Source: Entomortierella parvispora
Lineage: Eukaryota; Mortierellomycota; Mortierellomycetes; Mortierellales; Mortierellaceae
Assembly: GCA_963573315.1 (NCBI GenBank)
Contig: OY752152.1
Span: 1,037,001-1,101,000, forward strand
Reading direction: 5' to 3'
Length of the DNA stretch: 64,000 bases
Position numbers and translations under genes: made by a program. The notes beneath the pieces are model-generated. The model saw only the letters and a program-made list of their open reading frames with translations. It ran no database searches and had not been told where the DNA came from. Each line of letters starts with the position of its first letter. The stretch's first letter is position 1. Shown here one piece after another: positions 48,307 to 59,909 of the stretch.

Positions 48307-51300
48307 TTACTGCTGCTGCTGGGCCTTCTTGGCAGCCTCACGCTCTCTCCATCCACCACCGCCGCCACCAAAGAGGGGAGCGCGGACGGGTGCAGGGGCT
48401 TCTGGGGTCTCAGCACGACGGGGAACTTCACTTGGACGGGCGCCTGGTGGACGGTAACCTCCAGTGGAAGGGGCGGGGGCAGCGACAGCAGGGCTAGGCG
48501 CAGCCTCACCAGCCTCGGCAGCAGCCTTCTTGAGGGCCTCCCGCTCTCTCCAGCTGAGCTTCTCGCCTCCTGTAGATGATGGGACAAACTTGGGGGGTGT
48601 GACGGGGGCAGCGGATCCGGTTGTGCTTCTTGCGAGACGCTGTTCAATCTGAGCCTCCTTCTCGCGCTGCTTGGCAGCAATAGCATCCAAGTTGCGCATC
48701 TTCTCCTCGTACTCGGCTCTCTCCTTGGCAGCCTGGGCCTCACGCTCGACCTTTCTCCTCTCCTCCTCCTCGGCACGACGGGCAGCCTCGGCCGCACGCT
48801 CGGCCTTCTCCTTCTCCTCACGGGCCTTGCGAGCCTCGTTCTCGGCCTTGCGCTCGCGATACATCTGGACACGTCTAGCCTTCTCCTCCTCGATTCTGAT
48901 ACGGGCAGCCTCACGCTTCTGGGCAAATTCTTCCTGACGCTTCTCCTCCATGTCGCTACGGACCTTTCGGTAGTCATCCAGAATCTTGGCCATGCGCTTC
49001 TTCAACTGCAACTCGGTAGCGTGCTTGGTCACAGCAGCTTCGTGGTGAGCCTTGACAGCAACCTCGTGGTAGACACGGTCAGCCTTCTGCTGACGCTCAT
49101 AATCCTTGGCGACCAAAGGACGCTCCTCCAGACGCATGGCACGCTCCATATGATCCAGACGCTTGCCAATGGCCTTGGTACGAGCAGCCATCTCGCTCTT
49201 CTCCTTCTCGAGCTGCTTGATCTGAATAGCCACCAACTTGTCCTTGTCCAAGTTCTCGAGATCCTCGTCGTTCAACTCAACACCAGCCTTGTTCTTGAGA
49301 GATTCAGCCAACTTGAGGGACTCGGTCTTGCGAATAGCGTCCTGCTCAGCGCGGATACGATCCTCCTCACGCTTGCGGCGCTCCTCTGCCAGACGGACCT
49401 TGAGGGCCTCCTGCTCAGCCTGGACGCGAAGGGCCTTCTCGCGAGCCTCTTCCTTCTCCTTGCGAGCAAGCATGGTTTCGATCAACTCCTTCTTACGCTC
49501 AATGATAGCCTTGCGCTCCAAGGCAGCCTTGTGGTCCTCCTGCATGCCAACGAGGGCCTTGAGGAAGGCAGCCTTCTTGGCCTCCTTCTTGGCCTCGATG
49601 ACCTCGGGCGAGATCATGTTGACAGTGGTGTTGAGGCTGGTAGCGAGGCGAGTCAACTGGCTGCGCATGAGATCAGCAGGCAGAGACTGCAAGACGGGTC
49701 CATCCGTGACATTCTTGTTGTCGGCGGCGAACAAGTCGGTCTCAAAGGTCAAGCTCTGGGTGGCGTGGTCAATGCGGATCGACAACTCTCCCTTCTTGCA
49801 TCCCTGCATGATGAACTTTTCAATGGTGGCAGAGTCGTAGTTGAAGGGGGGAGCGAACGAGGCCAGCTTGACGACAAAGTCCAGCTTGACGGTGGTGTAG
49901 ACCTGGGACAACTGCTGGAAAAGGCGGGTCAAGATGACAGAGTGAAGGGGCTTGACGTACTTGACAAGCTCGGGATCCTCAGCCAACTTGTTCATGATGG
50001 GCTCGATCTTCTTGCAGATAGAAAGAGGGTGGAACTGGACCTCCAAGATGTTGTACAACTCGCGGAGCTCGGGACGAACGTGCTTGAGAATGTTCTTGCT
50101 AAGGGCCTCCTTCAAGAGACCAGCACGGTTGGGCGAACGGCTAAGACCCAAGAGAGCAGCGAGACGGTTCGACTTGTTCTTGGACTCGTCAACCTCGTAA
50201 CCATTGTCCCGGGAAGAGATGACGGGGATAGCCAAAGCGGACAAGAGGGCCAAGGAGGCCATGCGGGTCTGCTCCTCATCAGTGACAGACTTGTTCTGGG
50301 TCTTGACGAGGGTGTAGTACTTGTTCCAGGCAGCGGCGTGGAAGAGGTAGTTATCGCTGACCATGAAGATCTTTGTCAACTTTTCGTAGTAGTTGGCCAT
50401 CATGAAGGGCTTGGGCATCTTCTTGGACATGGTCATCAAGTTGTGAATATCCTCGACAGAGCGGAAAGCCTCCTGCCAAAGCTCGAGCTCAGCGGCGCCG
50501 TTGAGCTGCTGGAAGCGAGTATCCAAGTGGCGCTGGAGCGACTCGGGCTCGTTGAGGTTGATAGAGTGGGGCTGGTGGGCATACTTGGCAATGTTCTGGA
50601 GATGGTTGCGGAGGAGATCGCAGAGACGACGGAACTCGGTCTTGCGAGTGTACTTGAGGCAGAACTGGAAGGCCTGGTGGGCGGTGGTCTGGTAAAGAGC
50701 CTCAAGACGGGCATTGTTGCGGAGGATGTCGAGGACGGTCCTGTAGGCCTCCCAGAGGAACTTGAGCCAGGGGGTGACGACAGCACGGTCGGTGCGGTCC
50801 TTGTTCTGCTCGCCAGAGACGGTGCTGAGCAAGATGGACTCGGGGGTCTCGGTGGCCTCGAGATCATCGAGTCCGTCCAAGGTGATCTGGTCAGCCTTGG
50901 CCTGAGCCTCCTGAACCTTCTCCTCCGAAAGCTGAATGAACTTGCGGATAACCAACTACATGCAAGAAGAAGAACGGATGACAGGATTAGCACCTTACTC
51001 TTTGTATCTTACTGTTTGCTTGGTTACAGACTTTTTGCTCTTTGTCCTTTTGTTCCCGACAAGCTCCCAAGATACAGTTCATACCTCGATGGTGGCGATG
51101 CTGGTGTTCTGGGAAATGTTCTTGTACTGGTGGAGACCTTCCTTGGCAATCTTTCCCTTGCGAAGGGACACGCACAGCTCGACAAACTTGAGCATGATGG
51201 GCTCCAACGAGGCCAAGGGGACGCTGCGAGAGCGCTTGGAGATGATCACATCGTGGAGTGCCTCCAGGGCAGCGGCATGCTGGCCGACGGCGATAAGCTC

Positions 51301-51934
51301 TATTTACCACACATCAAGGATGACAGAGGGATGGAAGGGTGAGAAGGACAATCGTCGTTGCTGGTACTGAAGACACGGAGAGGTGGATAAGATAAGGGAG
51401 GTTGGAAGGTGTGTGGAAGGAGATGGATCTTTTTCATCTTCGGCTGGCGCATCGAAATTCAAGATTTGCCAGCCTAAAAACGTCTGTGCCCTTGCCCTCC
51501 AAAAGCATCCATGATCAAAATGCTCAAAACGGGTGCCTGAAGGCTGGGAAAAAACGGGCATGGTGCCTGGAAAATGATGTATCCGGATGGTGGGATCTGG
51601 AGGGGAGAGAGGATCGATGGATAGATAGATGGATCCAAGGTCGTCAAGGAAGTGGATGGGCGATGGATATATTTTTGGGCGGAGAGGGGGTATCTGGTGG
51701 TGTAGTTCTAGGGCAGAGGGGGTTTGGGCGGTGATTTTTTTAGGGTTGAGCAGTCTTTTGATCTGTGGATTAATGGGTGATCTCTCAGTGTGGAGTGTGA
51801 GCGAAGAGTGGGTGCGAGGGATGCATGCTTGGTTCATGATGAAGGATGTTGGAGGGTGATGAAGGTGGGGGAGGGGGATGAATAGTACCATCGGCTCTGC
51901 GAAGCACGGATTCGGGCTTTGCGAAGGGGGCCAT
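48307..51934 (-). CDS. TIF32: Translation initiation factor eIF3 subunit a (TIF32)
   Basis: Three exons (51934-51889, 51299-51085, 50955-48307) give 969 residues. The N-terminus [20 protein letters not shown] followed by [14 protein letters not shown] is the family start. The middle contains the PCI domain region (around [20 protein letters not shown] to [15 protein letters not shown]). The C-terminal third is a very long charged helix ([18 protein letters not shown] and similar Arg/Glu/Ala repeats) ending in a Gly/Pro-rich tail. eIF3a is the scaffold of the eIF3 complex on the 40S subunit. The first intron is unusually long (about 590 nt) for this genome and holds GT-rich repeats. The start is fixed by the conserved N-terminus. 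It shares a 244-bp divergent promoter with the Ugo1-like gene. Confidence 0.95.
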
Positions 51935-52178
51935 GCTGATGATGGAGGGAGAGGCGGAGATTGGGGTGAAGAAGAAGAGCGGACGTGGGCGATGGACGGC
52001 AGATAAACAAAAAAAATGACTGTGTGACACGGCCCACGGCAGCCACCGAATTGTGTGCGGTGAGGTGAGGTGTGCATTGGTATGTGTGTTTGTGCGTGTG
52101 TGTGCGTGTGTGCAATGGTGTCTCTCTTTCCCCCTCCCTTCCTTTCCCTTTGTGCCTCCATCACCCTCCTCGCCCACA
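51935..52178. promoter_or_regulatory. Bidirectional promoter, eIF3a / Ugo1-like
   Basis: These are the 244 bp between two divergent start codons. They contain a GT-rich microsatellite (52079-52114) and C/T-rich DNA just before the Ugo1-like ATG. No TATA box is evident. Confidence 0.5.
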
Positions 52179-53990
52179 ATGTCATTCCCACCACCCCCTC
52201 CCTCTGGTGCACCCAATGTCAATGCTGCCAACCCCCTGCGTCCATACTATGGCTCGCCGCTGGATGCGTCCCCGCTTCAGTCCTACTACCAAAACACCCT
52301 CTCCACCTCCGCCCTTGAAGATGAACTCGTTGCCCAGCAAGAGATCACCTCCCAAGAGGCTGCTAGGGAACTGCTTTCCTACGGCGCCGTAAAATTCCTC
52401 ACCCTCGCCCTCGCTGCCCCCTTTGAGGCTGGCCAGACCCTACTTCAGGTCCAGTACATGCCCAGTGACGACGGCGCAAGCGAACGCGACGATGACATGT
52501 ACAACTCGGCTGCTGAACAGGTAGACTTTAAAGAAGAGTCAAACGTCAATGTTGGAATGCCAGTTCAGCGGTGTGGACAGACTGTCGAAGCCATTTCTAA
52601 CCCGACAGCCTTCTATAATGGAAATCTTGTTGAATTAGGAACAACGCGACGAAGAATTCAGACGCGCACAGGAAGAAGCACAGGAAGAGGAAGAGTACTA
52701 TGGCGAAGATTCGGGATCCGGGGGCTACTACTCCAGTAACTACAGAGGCAACCGTGGCGCCGACGACTTTCCCATGCCTAGATCCAATGCCAACAAACTA
52801 GACCCTACCTCGGCTGTCTTTCACGAGCGCAAGCACTTTGATCAGTCAGGCTATTTAATCCGCACGAACGTGTATGACGATGAGTCCCGCCCAGCCTTCC
52901 AGATGGCACCACTCGACGGTGGTGTCTGGAAGGTTGTGACTGAGCTTGCCAAGCATCCAACGGAAGGCTGGACCTCCCTCTGGAAAGGTACACGCCAAAC
53001 ACATTCGATCGCGCAAATGAGAACTGAGGAAGCTCACGGAGAAGATCGGTATAACTCACACTATCGAATTAACTACTGAATAGGGCAATACGCAAACTGG
53101 CTGTACGAGATGCTCCACCTCTTTGCCCAACCAACACTCGAGGCCACATTGAACGACACATTCGAACTGGAGGATGACACCATTCCTTTAGTTCACCTGG
53201 ATCGCGTAGGACCTAATATTGCCACCATGGTTACCAGTCATCTAGTAGTGGGCTTTCTTCTTTCTCCTCTGGAGCTTGTTCGTACTCGGTACGTGCGCTG
53301 ATAACGTGCATTTCTCTCTTCCAGAATAGCTACGTACTGACAAGTGTGAATTCTCTTTTTTTTTCTTTCAGTCTTGTAGTCCAAACATCAAGTCCCGGTC
53401 AAAAAAAGTACTCGGGAATGCTCAATTGCTTCTCAACCATTATTTCCGAGGAGGGCTTTACGGCCTTGTGGGGAGGCGTCAACTTGTTCCCAACACTTGT
53501 GTACCATACACTGACGCCTCTACTGTCCAACTGCTTACCGTTGATTATTGACCGCGTCTTTAATATCTCGGCATCAGAGTCACCACTGCTGTACTCTTTT
53601 GCAGAGTTGACATTGGACACGCTGGATTTGTTGATTCGATTGCCCATTGAGACTGTTCGGAAACGTCTCCAGATCCAAATTCAAGCCAAGATCCCTGGAA
53701 AGCGGTTCGAGACTGTGGTGGAGACCAGAAAGCGACCCTACGTCGGTATGGTAGACTGTGTCTACCGCATCATTCAGGAGGAGGGCGGTCCACATAGACG
53801 AATCTCGAGATCCAAGAAAGCAGATGACGATGAGAGCAGTCACTCAAGGAAGTTGGCCGCAAATCCATGGTATGCCGCGTTGGGTGTTCGCGGACTCTAC
53901 ACTGGTTTGGGAATGCACCTGGCTTCCAACCTGGCCCTTTTTGCCGTGGGTGCGGTGACCAATCTTCAGGATGACGGTGATGATTGGTAG
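52179..53990 (+). CDS. Ugo1/SLC25A46-like mitochondrial outer-membrane carrier relative
   Basis: Four exons (52179-52520, 52639-52987, 53084-53288, 53372-53990) give 504 residues, close to yeast Ugo1 (about 500). The N-terminal third is Pro/Ser-rich and acidic (EEFRRAQEEAQEEEEYYGED) without carrier motifs. Carrier-like segments follow: GWTSLWKGQYANWLYEML, LSPLELVRTRLVVQTSSPGQ, and LDLLIRLPIETVRKRLQIQI. Conserved P-x-D/E-x-x-R motifs are degenerate, as in Ugo1/SLC25A46, which are not transporters but mediate outer/inner membrane fusion with Fzo1/Mgm1 in yeast. Assignment rests on these degenerate carrier repeats and length. A true carrier is less likely. The C-terminus carries a charged loop (SRSKKADDDESSHSRKL) between the last two helices. 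Confidence 0.78.
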
Positions 53991-54140
53991 ACAGCTCCCT
54001 ACGTTTCGAGCCTCATCACTTCAGGCGGTCGCCAGATCCTCTCCAGACAAATAAAATTAATCAAAAGACGAAAGATGCCTCATGCAACGGAGGGTATTTT
54101 ATTTTGAAAGAGATTGACTCGAGGGTTGCTTCGAGGTTCC

Positions 54141-55318
54141 CTAGGTAGAGGTCCGTGCGTGGTTGAATTTTGGCAACGTCTGCATTAAATACTCCAAGTG
54201 CCTCATGTGCACAGACATTTGGTTCTAGCAAGAGTTCACAAGAATGATTTCAAGGTTAGCAGACGGGGCATTGCACAAATAATCCAGAGAATCCTCTGTG
54301 GAAAGCAACCTACACTCTTGTTTCCAGAATAGATTCGACGGTCGTTCTTGTCGCCAAAAATCACGGTCCTGTCGGGTAGGATTTCGTTTTCGTGCGTCGA
54401 GCATACTGTTCCGATCACACATTCATCTCCGAGCCAGGTGCCAGTCTTGACGTGTGCTAAAAGAATGGGCGCGTTAAGAGCAGGGTAAGATTGTTAGGAT
54501 CGAATCTATTGATCGTATAGCGCAAGGCGAATACAAAGTGTGAGATTCTTACCCTTGACCTCGAGTGTATTCCGATTGCCGATTTTCATGCCTTCCATAA
54601 CTGTTGTTGGTCGATCACAGAGTATGGATCCATTAGTATGAATACAGAAGTGAGTCCTCAGCTGCCCCAATAACTCATTCACTGACCGCTTCCGACTTCG
54701 AAAACGTTGTGATCTCCAATGATGAGTGCCTCTGGACCACTATCAACGAAAAAGATGGCAGATTCTCAACAATAAGTACGGTGTGCTCACTGAAAGACCG
54801 ATTTGCATCTTGTAAAGAGCGATCCTTGAGGTCGTGGACTTACCGGTTGATGATGACGACGTGTTCTTCTACAATGTTTCCGCTCCCAAACATGATTGGT
54901 CCGCCTGTGGCCCAAACTCTACACTGAGGATGAAGTACGGTTCCTGTGTTGTTGATAAAAGGTGTCCAGTGTAAGTCAGCACAATGTACTGTTTTCCATA
55001 GATGTACCCCTTCTTAGTTGTATTCTCTTACCAGCACCTATTGACAGAAAAATTGCAGCCAAAATGTTAGACACGGGAACAATCTTCGGGAGAGACTCTT
55101 TTTGACCAGGCACAGCAACGCACCAACGATAATTTCGCCCCTGAGGTCATTGTCCTGACAGACCAGCGCGCGTGTGCTGATGGTGAGTTTCGGCCTACAG
55201 CGGTTGCGACGGTCATTGTTAATATCCGAGGAGAGCAATATAAGTCCTTGAATGGTTGCATGTGTCTTGTCGTCGCATTCCTTGTCATGACGCCAGAGAA
55301 GTCTTACCGAGACATCAT
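54141..55318 (-). CDS. Dynactin subunit 6 (p27, DCTN6)
   Basis: Eight small exons on the minus strand (55318-55308, 55194-55124, 55037-55032, 54943-54844, 54739-54687, 54600-54553, 54456-54314, 54224-54141) join in phase to 171 residues. The protein begins MMSRPKLTISTRALVCQDND. It then shows left-handed beta-helix repeats (EIIVGAGTVLHPQCRVWATG, FGSGNIVEEHVVIINRG, LIIGDHNVFEVGS, MKIGNRNTLEVKAHV). It ends with the p27-type helix SVHMRHLEYLMQTLPKFNH. p27 is part of the pointed-end complex of dynactin, which links dynein to cargo. The third exon is only 6 nt; without it the frame holds but two residues in the repeat (AG of IVGAGTVLHP) would be lost. The first coding exon is 11 nt. Confidence 0.85.
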
Positions 55319-55710
55319 CTTTGGAGGGTATAGTAAGAAGGGAGAGACGAGGGTTGAGAGAAGAGATGCTTTCTTGACCTAGTCGGGGATGTGGTCCTGA
55401 ATTCCGATGATGATGATGATGATGATGGTGATGATGGTGGTGGGGGTTGTGATGATGAGAACAGCAAGAACAAAAGAAAAAAAGTAAAAAGTCAAGAGAG
55501 AGCCATGCATGCATTGCATGTGCACCCACCCGCCAGTCAGGCGCGTGGCTCTCGCCTCGAGCGAGCCAGGGTGTGTCTGTCACACAGAGACCGCGCGAGC
55601 CAATCCAGACCCGCGGATCAACAACCAAGCCACCAGATGCCACCTCTCTCTCTTGCCTTTCCTTTTTTTTTTTTTTTTTCCTTCAACAGTTCTCTCTATT
55701 CTCCACATTC
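55319..55710. promoter_or_regulatory. Bidirectional promoter, DCTN6 / Dus1
   Basis: These are the 392 bp between the divergent starts. A GAT-rich microsatellite lies at 55405-55455, and a T17 run (55662-55679) is just before the Dus1 start region. No TATA box is evident. Confidence 0.45.
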
Positions 55711-57848
55711 ATGTTCCTGTTGCTGTCATCTCTGCCCCATCCCATCAGAGCCTCAGCAAAGTCCTTTCTTCCCTCCACTCCTTCATTCTCTTCTTTAACT
55801 GCATTCTCACAACCCGCCTGCTTCTCTCGAGCTCTCTCTTCTTCAGCTCCTGCCAGCGCCACCATCGTCCGTTCTCTCACTGCTGCAATCTCGCCTGAAT
55901 CAGTCCCTGCTTCGCCCCCGCCTGCGCCCACCCCAGTCTACCCTCCTTTTTCCTTTGCTGTCAAGTTTGCGCCCTACTACACCGAGCCTGCGCCACTGAC
56001 AAACTACCGCATCCAAAATCTCCTCAAATTCCCCCATATTTACGACTATATCGACCCAATGACCAACAAGGCCAAGGAACAGGCCGAGCAGCGCATGGTC
56101 GCCCTCGCTGCCCAATGCCGTGAGCAACATTCTTTCCCTCCAAAGCTCGGAGGATGGGACTTTTACAAGTCCATCAACTCGCCCAAATACATTGTCGCGC
56201 CCATGGTCGACCAATCGGAATTGGCCTGGAGAATTCTCAGTCGCAAGTACAATGCCGACCTGTGCTACACCCCCATGTTCAACGCCAAACTGTTCGCAAA
56301 AGAAGAAAAGTACAGGGAGGAGCACTGGGCAGGACTTCAAAAGGGACTCGGCGGTGGTGGACCCAATGATAGACCTTTGGTCGCACAGGTAAAAAGACTG
56401 GGAGGAACAGGTTTAACGATTATACTGGGAGAGAGACAACCGAAAGCAACAACTAATCGTATTTTTTCGCTCGCCTATTGTAGTTTTGTGCCAACGAGCC
56501 CGAATACCTTCTCCAGGCTGCTTTGATGGTGGCGCCTTATTGTGATGCCGTCGATATCAATCTTGGATGCCCTCAGCACATTGCCAGAAGAGGACACTAT
56601 GGCTCGTTCCTGATGGAGGACTGGCCCCTGATCTCGTCTTTGATCTCAACTCTTCACAAGCACCTCCCAATCCCTGTCACCGCCAAGATCAGAGTTTTTC
56701 CCGAGGCTGAAAAGACTGTAGCGTATGCAAAAATGGTGGTCGAGTCTGGCGCTCAAGTCTTGGTGGTGCATGGACGTCTCCGAGAGATGAAAGGACACTT
56801 GACTGGAGTGGCCGATTGGGAGAAGATTCGACTTGTACAGGAGGCTGTGGGACATTTGGTTCCTGTGATCGCCAACGGCAATATTCTGTACCACGAGGAT
56901 GTGGCCCGGTGCTTGGAGAAGACTGGATGTGCCGGCGTCATGTCAGCTGAAGGAAACCTCTACAACCCCGCCATCTTCACACCCGAGCATCCAGAGTCAT
57001 GGAAGTTGGCAGAAGAGTACCTGACCATCTGTGATGAACTTGACACCAAGATCGCCTATACCCGTGGACATTTGTTCAAGATCTTCCGACCCAGTTTGAG
57101 CGTTCACACGGATCTTCGCTCTGAGCTCGGTCTTGCCAACTCTCGGGAGGAGATGTGGGCCGTAGCACGCAAGCTGAAGGAGAGATTGATTGAGGATGCA
57201 GAGACGTACCGCAAGTCTGGCGCCAGCATGGAGGGAGAGGTTGATGATCAAGGATTCCCAAAGCTGCCTCACTGGCTTGCTCAACCCTACTTCCGCCAAC
57301 CCATGCCCGATCAGACCCAACAGCAGAATAAGAAGGAAAAGGAGAAGGGATCTGTGGAGGCTGCGACCGAAGACGATCAAAACGGAGATGCTGTCAGACC
57401 CCCTCTCACGACCAAACGCTCTGCAGACGATGCGGCGCACAGGGAGGACGATGATTCATCGGCAGATGTGGCATCATTGAAGGAGTCGATCAAGGCGAAG
57501 AAGATCAAGAATAAGAAGGCCAGGATCCAGGCCACTCTTTGCCGCGGTGGAACGTGCAACAACAGCTTCTCAGCCAAATGTGTTCACCAGAGATGCAAGG
57601 GATGCTGTCGACTTCTTCAACGGGAGCAAAATCTGTCTGACTGTGAGACCCATGTCATCCGCTCCTTGTTCAATGAACAACAACAACAACGTCTTCCTCG
57701 TGTGGACTCGCAAGAGGCCATTGGTGCCGTGGCACTGGAAGGTATGGTCAATGATTCTCCTCCCCAAGAGCAAGAAGACAACGAGTATCTGACAGAGCAA
57801 AGGGAAAAGGCGGATGCAGAGACTGCAGACCGCTGCACTATCCTCTAA
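55711..57848 (+). CDS. DUS1: tRNA-dihydrouridine synthase 1 (Dus1/DUS1L)
   Basis: Two exons (55711-56388, 56484-57848) give 680 residues. The catalytic domain has the substrate-pocket start YIVAPMVDQSELAWRILSRK, the catalytic-Cys segment DINLGCPQHIARRGHYG, the FMN-binding segments TAKIRVF and HGRLREMKGHLTG, and GNILYHEDVARCLEKTGCAG. The C-terminal extension ends with a Cys-rich motif (CRGGTCNNSFSAKCVHQRCK), as in eukaryotic Dus1. Dus1 reduces U16/U17 in the D-loop of tRNAs. The first ~60 residues (MFLLLSSLPHPIRASAKSFL and following Ser/Ala/Arg-rich stretch) look like a mitochondrial presequence. An upstream in-frame ATG (55573) would add 46 residues of low-complexity leader and is disfavoured. 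It diverges from DCTN6. Confidence 0.9.
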
Positions 57849-58315
57849 CTTGATCCCCCCATGATACATATAGAATAAAAACTGTGCATTTAGATATTAC
57901 CATGAATCGACGGATTTGAACAGTGATAGTGAGTATAGGGATGAACCAGTATACAATGAATGAGAGCGTACGATTAGGGACATGGACCATATCTGATAAG
58001 GAAAACTCGCTGCGTTCCAAACTCGAACAAACTCGAGCAAAAGTTTCGACCGCGCACATCAAACACTGAGCTTTGAACATGCCTTTATCTGAGGTTGCGA
58101 GACCTAGCTATCCTCCACTTTGAGAAAAATCGCGTAGCTCTTGTGAATCGGTATCGCCAGACCTCCTCGTAGCAAATGCCCATGACTCCATCTCCTTGAA
58201 AATAAGCACGATACATACAAAGCATGGCAGCTATTCGCGACCTTCTCTGATGTTTTCAAGAAAATCCCTATTACCTGGAGAAGAAAACACAACAATCATA
58301 ACTCCTGAGTGAGAG
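57849..58315. other. 3' flank of Dus1, no gene seen
   Basis: An AATAAAA sequence near 57873 fits Dus1 polyadenylation. The remainder holds no feature that I can support, although short protein-like minus frames (58104-58295) may belong to the decayed repeat family that starts just downstream. Confidence 0.35.
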
Positions 58316-58790
58316 ATGGCATTTTACTAGTCGACATTGTTGTTCAAAGCGGTCTGAGATCACTTGGTGCTTACCGTAAAGTCGAGCCTGAAAATGGATC
58401 TGAGAATTGCGTGGTTTTTCATGACCATAGGTGAAGTTAAAAGATTTTCGATTTTATGACCTAGATCGATTCTCCTTGACGAGAAACGCTCAGAGTACTT
58501 GGTCTAGCGTCGTGGAGATGACTTTTTACTAGTCAACATTGCTGTTCAAAGTCGGAGATCACCTGACAGTTAAGGAAACTTTGAGCGCGGGAAACGGATT
58601 TGAGAATCGGGTGGTTTTTCTCGGTCATATGTGAAGTTAAGGGATTTTCGATTTTATGACCCAGATCGATTCTCCTTGACGAGAAACACTGAGCGCACTT
58701 AGTCTCGCGTCCGGGCTATGACTTTTTACTAGCCGACATTGCTGTTCAAAGTTCATGATCACCTGACACTTAAGGTAAGTTGGAGCCTAT
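58316..58790 (+). repeat. Tandem copies of a ~200-bp repeat unit
   Basis: Two full units and a partial third follow each other: about 58316-58522, 58523-58723 and 58724-58790. Shared landmarks are TTTTTACTAG followed by CGACATTGCTGTTCAAAG, GATCACCTGACA, TTTTCGATTTTATGACC and ATCGATTCTCCTTGACGAGA. The units differ by scattered substitutions and are not simple sequence. A diverged direct copy (about 60065-60260) and an inverted copy (60893-61085) lie to the right. Confidence 0.8.
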
Positions 58791-58806
58791 GCTGCATAGA
58801 TGCAAC
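58791..58806. repeat. Target-site duplication, left copy
   Basis: GCTGCATAGATGCAAC directly precedes the LINE fragment. The same 16 bases recur at its other end. Confidence 0.85.
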
Positions 58807-59735
58807 CGGCAGTGAGACCACCACAGCTGCCCATTTGGAGGATGGACCAAGCATTCCGCCTGGTCATGAGTGATTCCGATGACTTGCAGGGACATTTGGA
58901 ATTCATTCCTTCAGGGGAACGACCCCCTGGGGCGCGCACGTACCCTGGATTCGAACGAAACGTCCGACAAGGATTCTTCCCTGCGTCCAACAGCCTGGAG
59001 AAACTCCTGGACCAAAACACCTGGATCGACACCACGGAGTCTCTGAGCCAGCAGATCAAATCCTATGGCTCGCAACCGGGATCAGACATGAACCTGGGCA
59101 ACATGTCCACTGGGGCCCTTCGACGACTGCTCACAAAAAGCAAGGAAGAGGAGGAAGCAGCACCCCTGGACAACACACCCGGACAAAACCTTACAACTCA
59201 GTTTTGGGACTTTTTCTGGAAGGCCGACATCCCACACACCACTCGCACGGTATGGTGGCGCCTTCTAATCAGCAAACTCCCCTCTCGAAAACGACTACAC
59301 TCCATCATGGAGGAGACCTTCGAAGAATCCTGCGCAATCTGCGGAGCAGCGCAGGAGACTGACCGCCACATGATTTTCACATGCCCGCGGAAACTCCAAG
59401 TTTGGCGCTCCTCGCTAGCGACTCACGTCGGAGACATGGATTTCTCATGGGAGTTCATCGAACTTCTTCTGTATGGTGAACATGAGCAGATCCTCCCCAC
59501 GAGCAACATCAGTGCAATTGCACTTCTAACAACCGTCCTTCATCAGATCTGGATATTTCATTTTCTCCACATCCTCGAGGACCAACCCTTCGACGCCACC
59601 CAGGTGACAACGTCCATTGATCTTGCGGTCAACAAAATTGTCAACCAGAACGAGTATCGGCGACGCGTACAGGAGGAACGCAGCCGTGAGTCAGCAACTG
59701 ACCCCAACTCAGGCCCCACGACCCCCCAAACCTAG
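58800..59735 (+). pseudogene. LINE ORF2 C-terminal fragment (zf-RVT)
   Basis: This is an open frame of 311 codons with no internal stop. The Cys/His pattern CAIC-x(8)-H-x(4)-C lies about 60% along. The apparent start ATG at 58800 belongs to the target-site duplication, so it is accidental and not an authentic start. The intact frame suggests that the insertion is recent. The C-terminal tail (ATDPNSGPTTPQT) is Thr/Pro-rich. It is not expected to encode a functional product. Confidence 0.8.
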
Positions 59736-59893
59736 CATTTCTTCTTTTATTTTCTTCTATACCTGTATTTTTATCTTTTAGTACCACCCCCGTAGTGCTT
59801 GTTGTAACTCAAATTTGATCGTAGTAGCGCCGCCTGAAGATGTAGGGGCACTGGATTTCTTGGACACTGACCCAAATAAACCAGATAAAAACA
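58807..59893 (+). mobile_element. 5'-truncated LINE (non-LTR retrotransposon) 3' fragment
   Basis: The insert of about 1.09 kb is flanked by perfect 16-bp direct repeats and ends in a short A-rich tail (ATAAACCAGATAAAAACA). Its single frame (58800-59735, 311 codons counting from an ATG in the target site) encodes the C-terminal end of a LINE ORF2. A region FWKADIPHTTRTVWWRLLIS then SCAICGAAQETDRHMIFTCP is a zinc-binding reverse-transcriptase tail (zf-RVT). The reverse-transcriptase core and endonuclease are absent, so the copy is dead on arrival. This is the usual outcome of incomplete target-primed reverse transcription. Confidence 0.85.
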
Positions 59894-59909
59894 GCTGCAT
59901 AGATGCAAC
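59894..59909. repeat. Target-site duplication, right copy
   Basis: GCTGCATAGATGCAAC, identical to 58791-58806, directly follows the A-rich tail of the LINE fragment. Confidence 0.85.

Noticed and set aside
49021-51342. Very long open frame on the plus strand opposite eIF3a (773 codons)
   Set aside because: It is the mirror of the Glu/Lys/Arg-rich eIF3a exon; its Leu/Val-rich translation has no domain and eIF3a is unambiguous.
55573-55710. Upstream in-frame ATG for Dus1
   Set aside because: It would add a low-complexity stretch encoded partly by a T17 run; the ATG at 55711 gives a better start.
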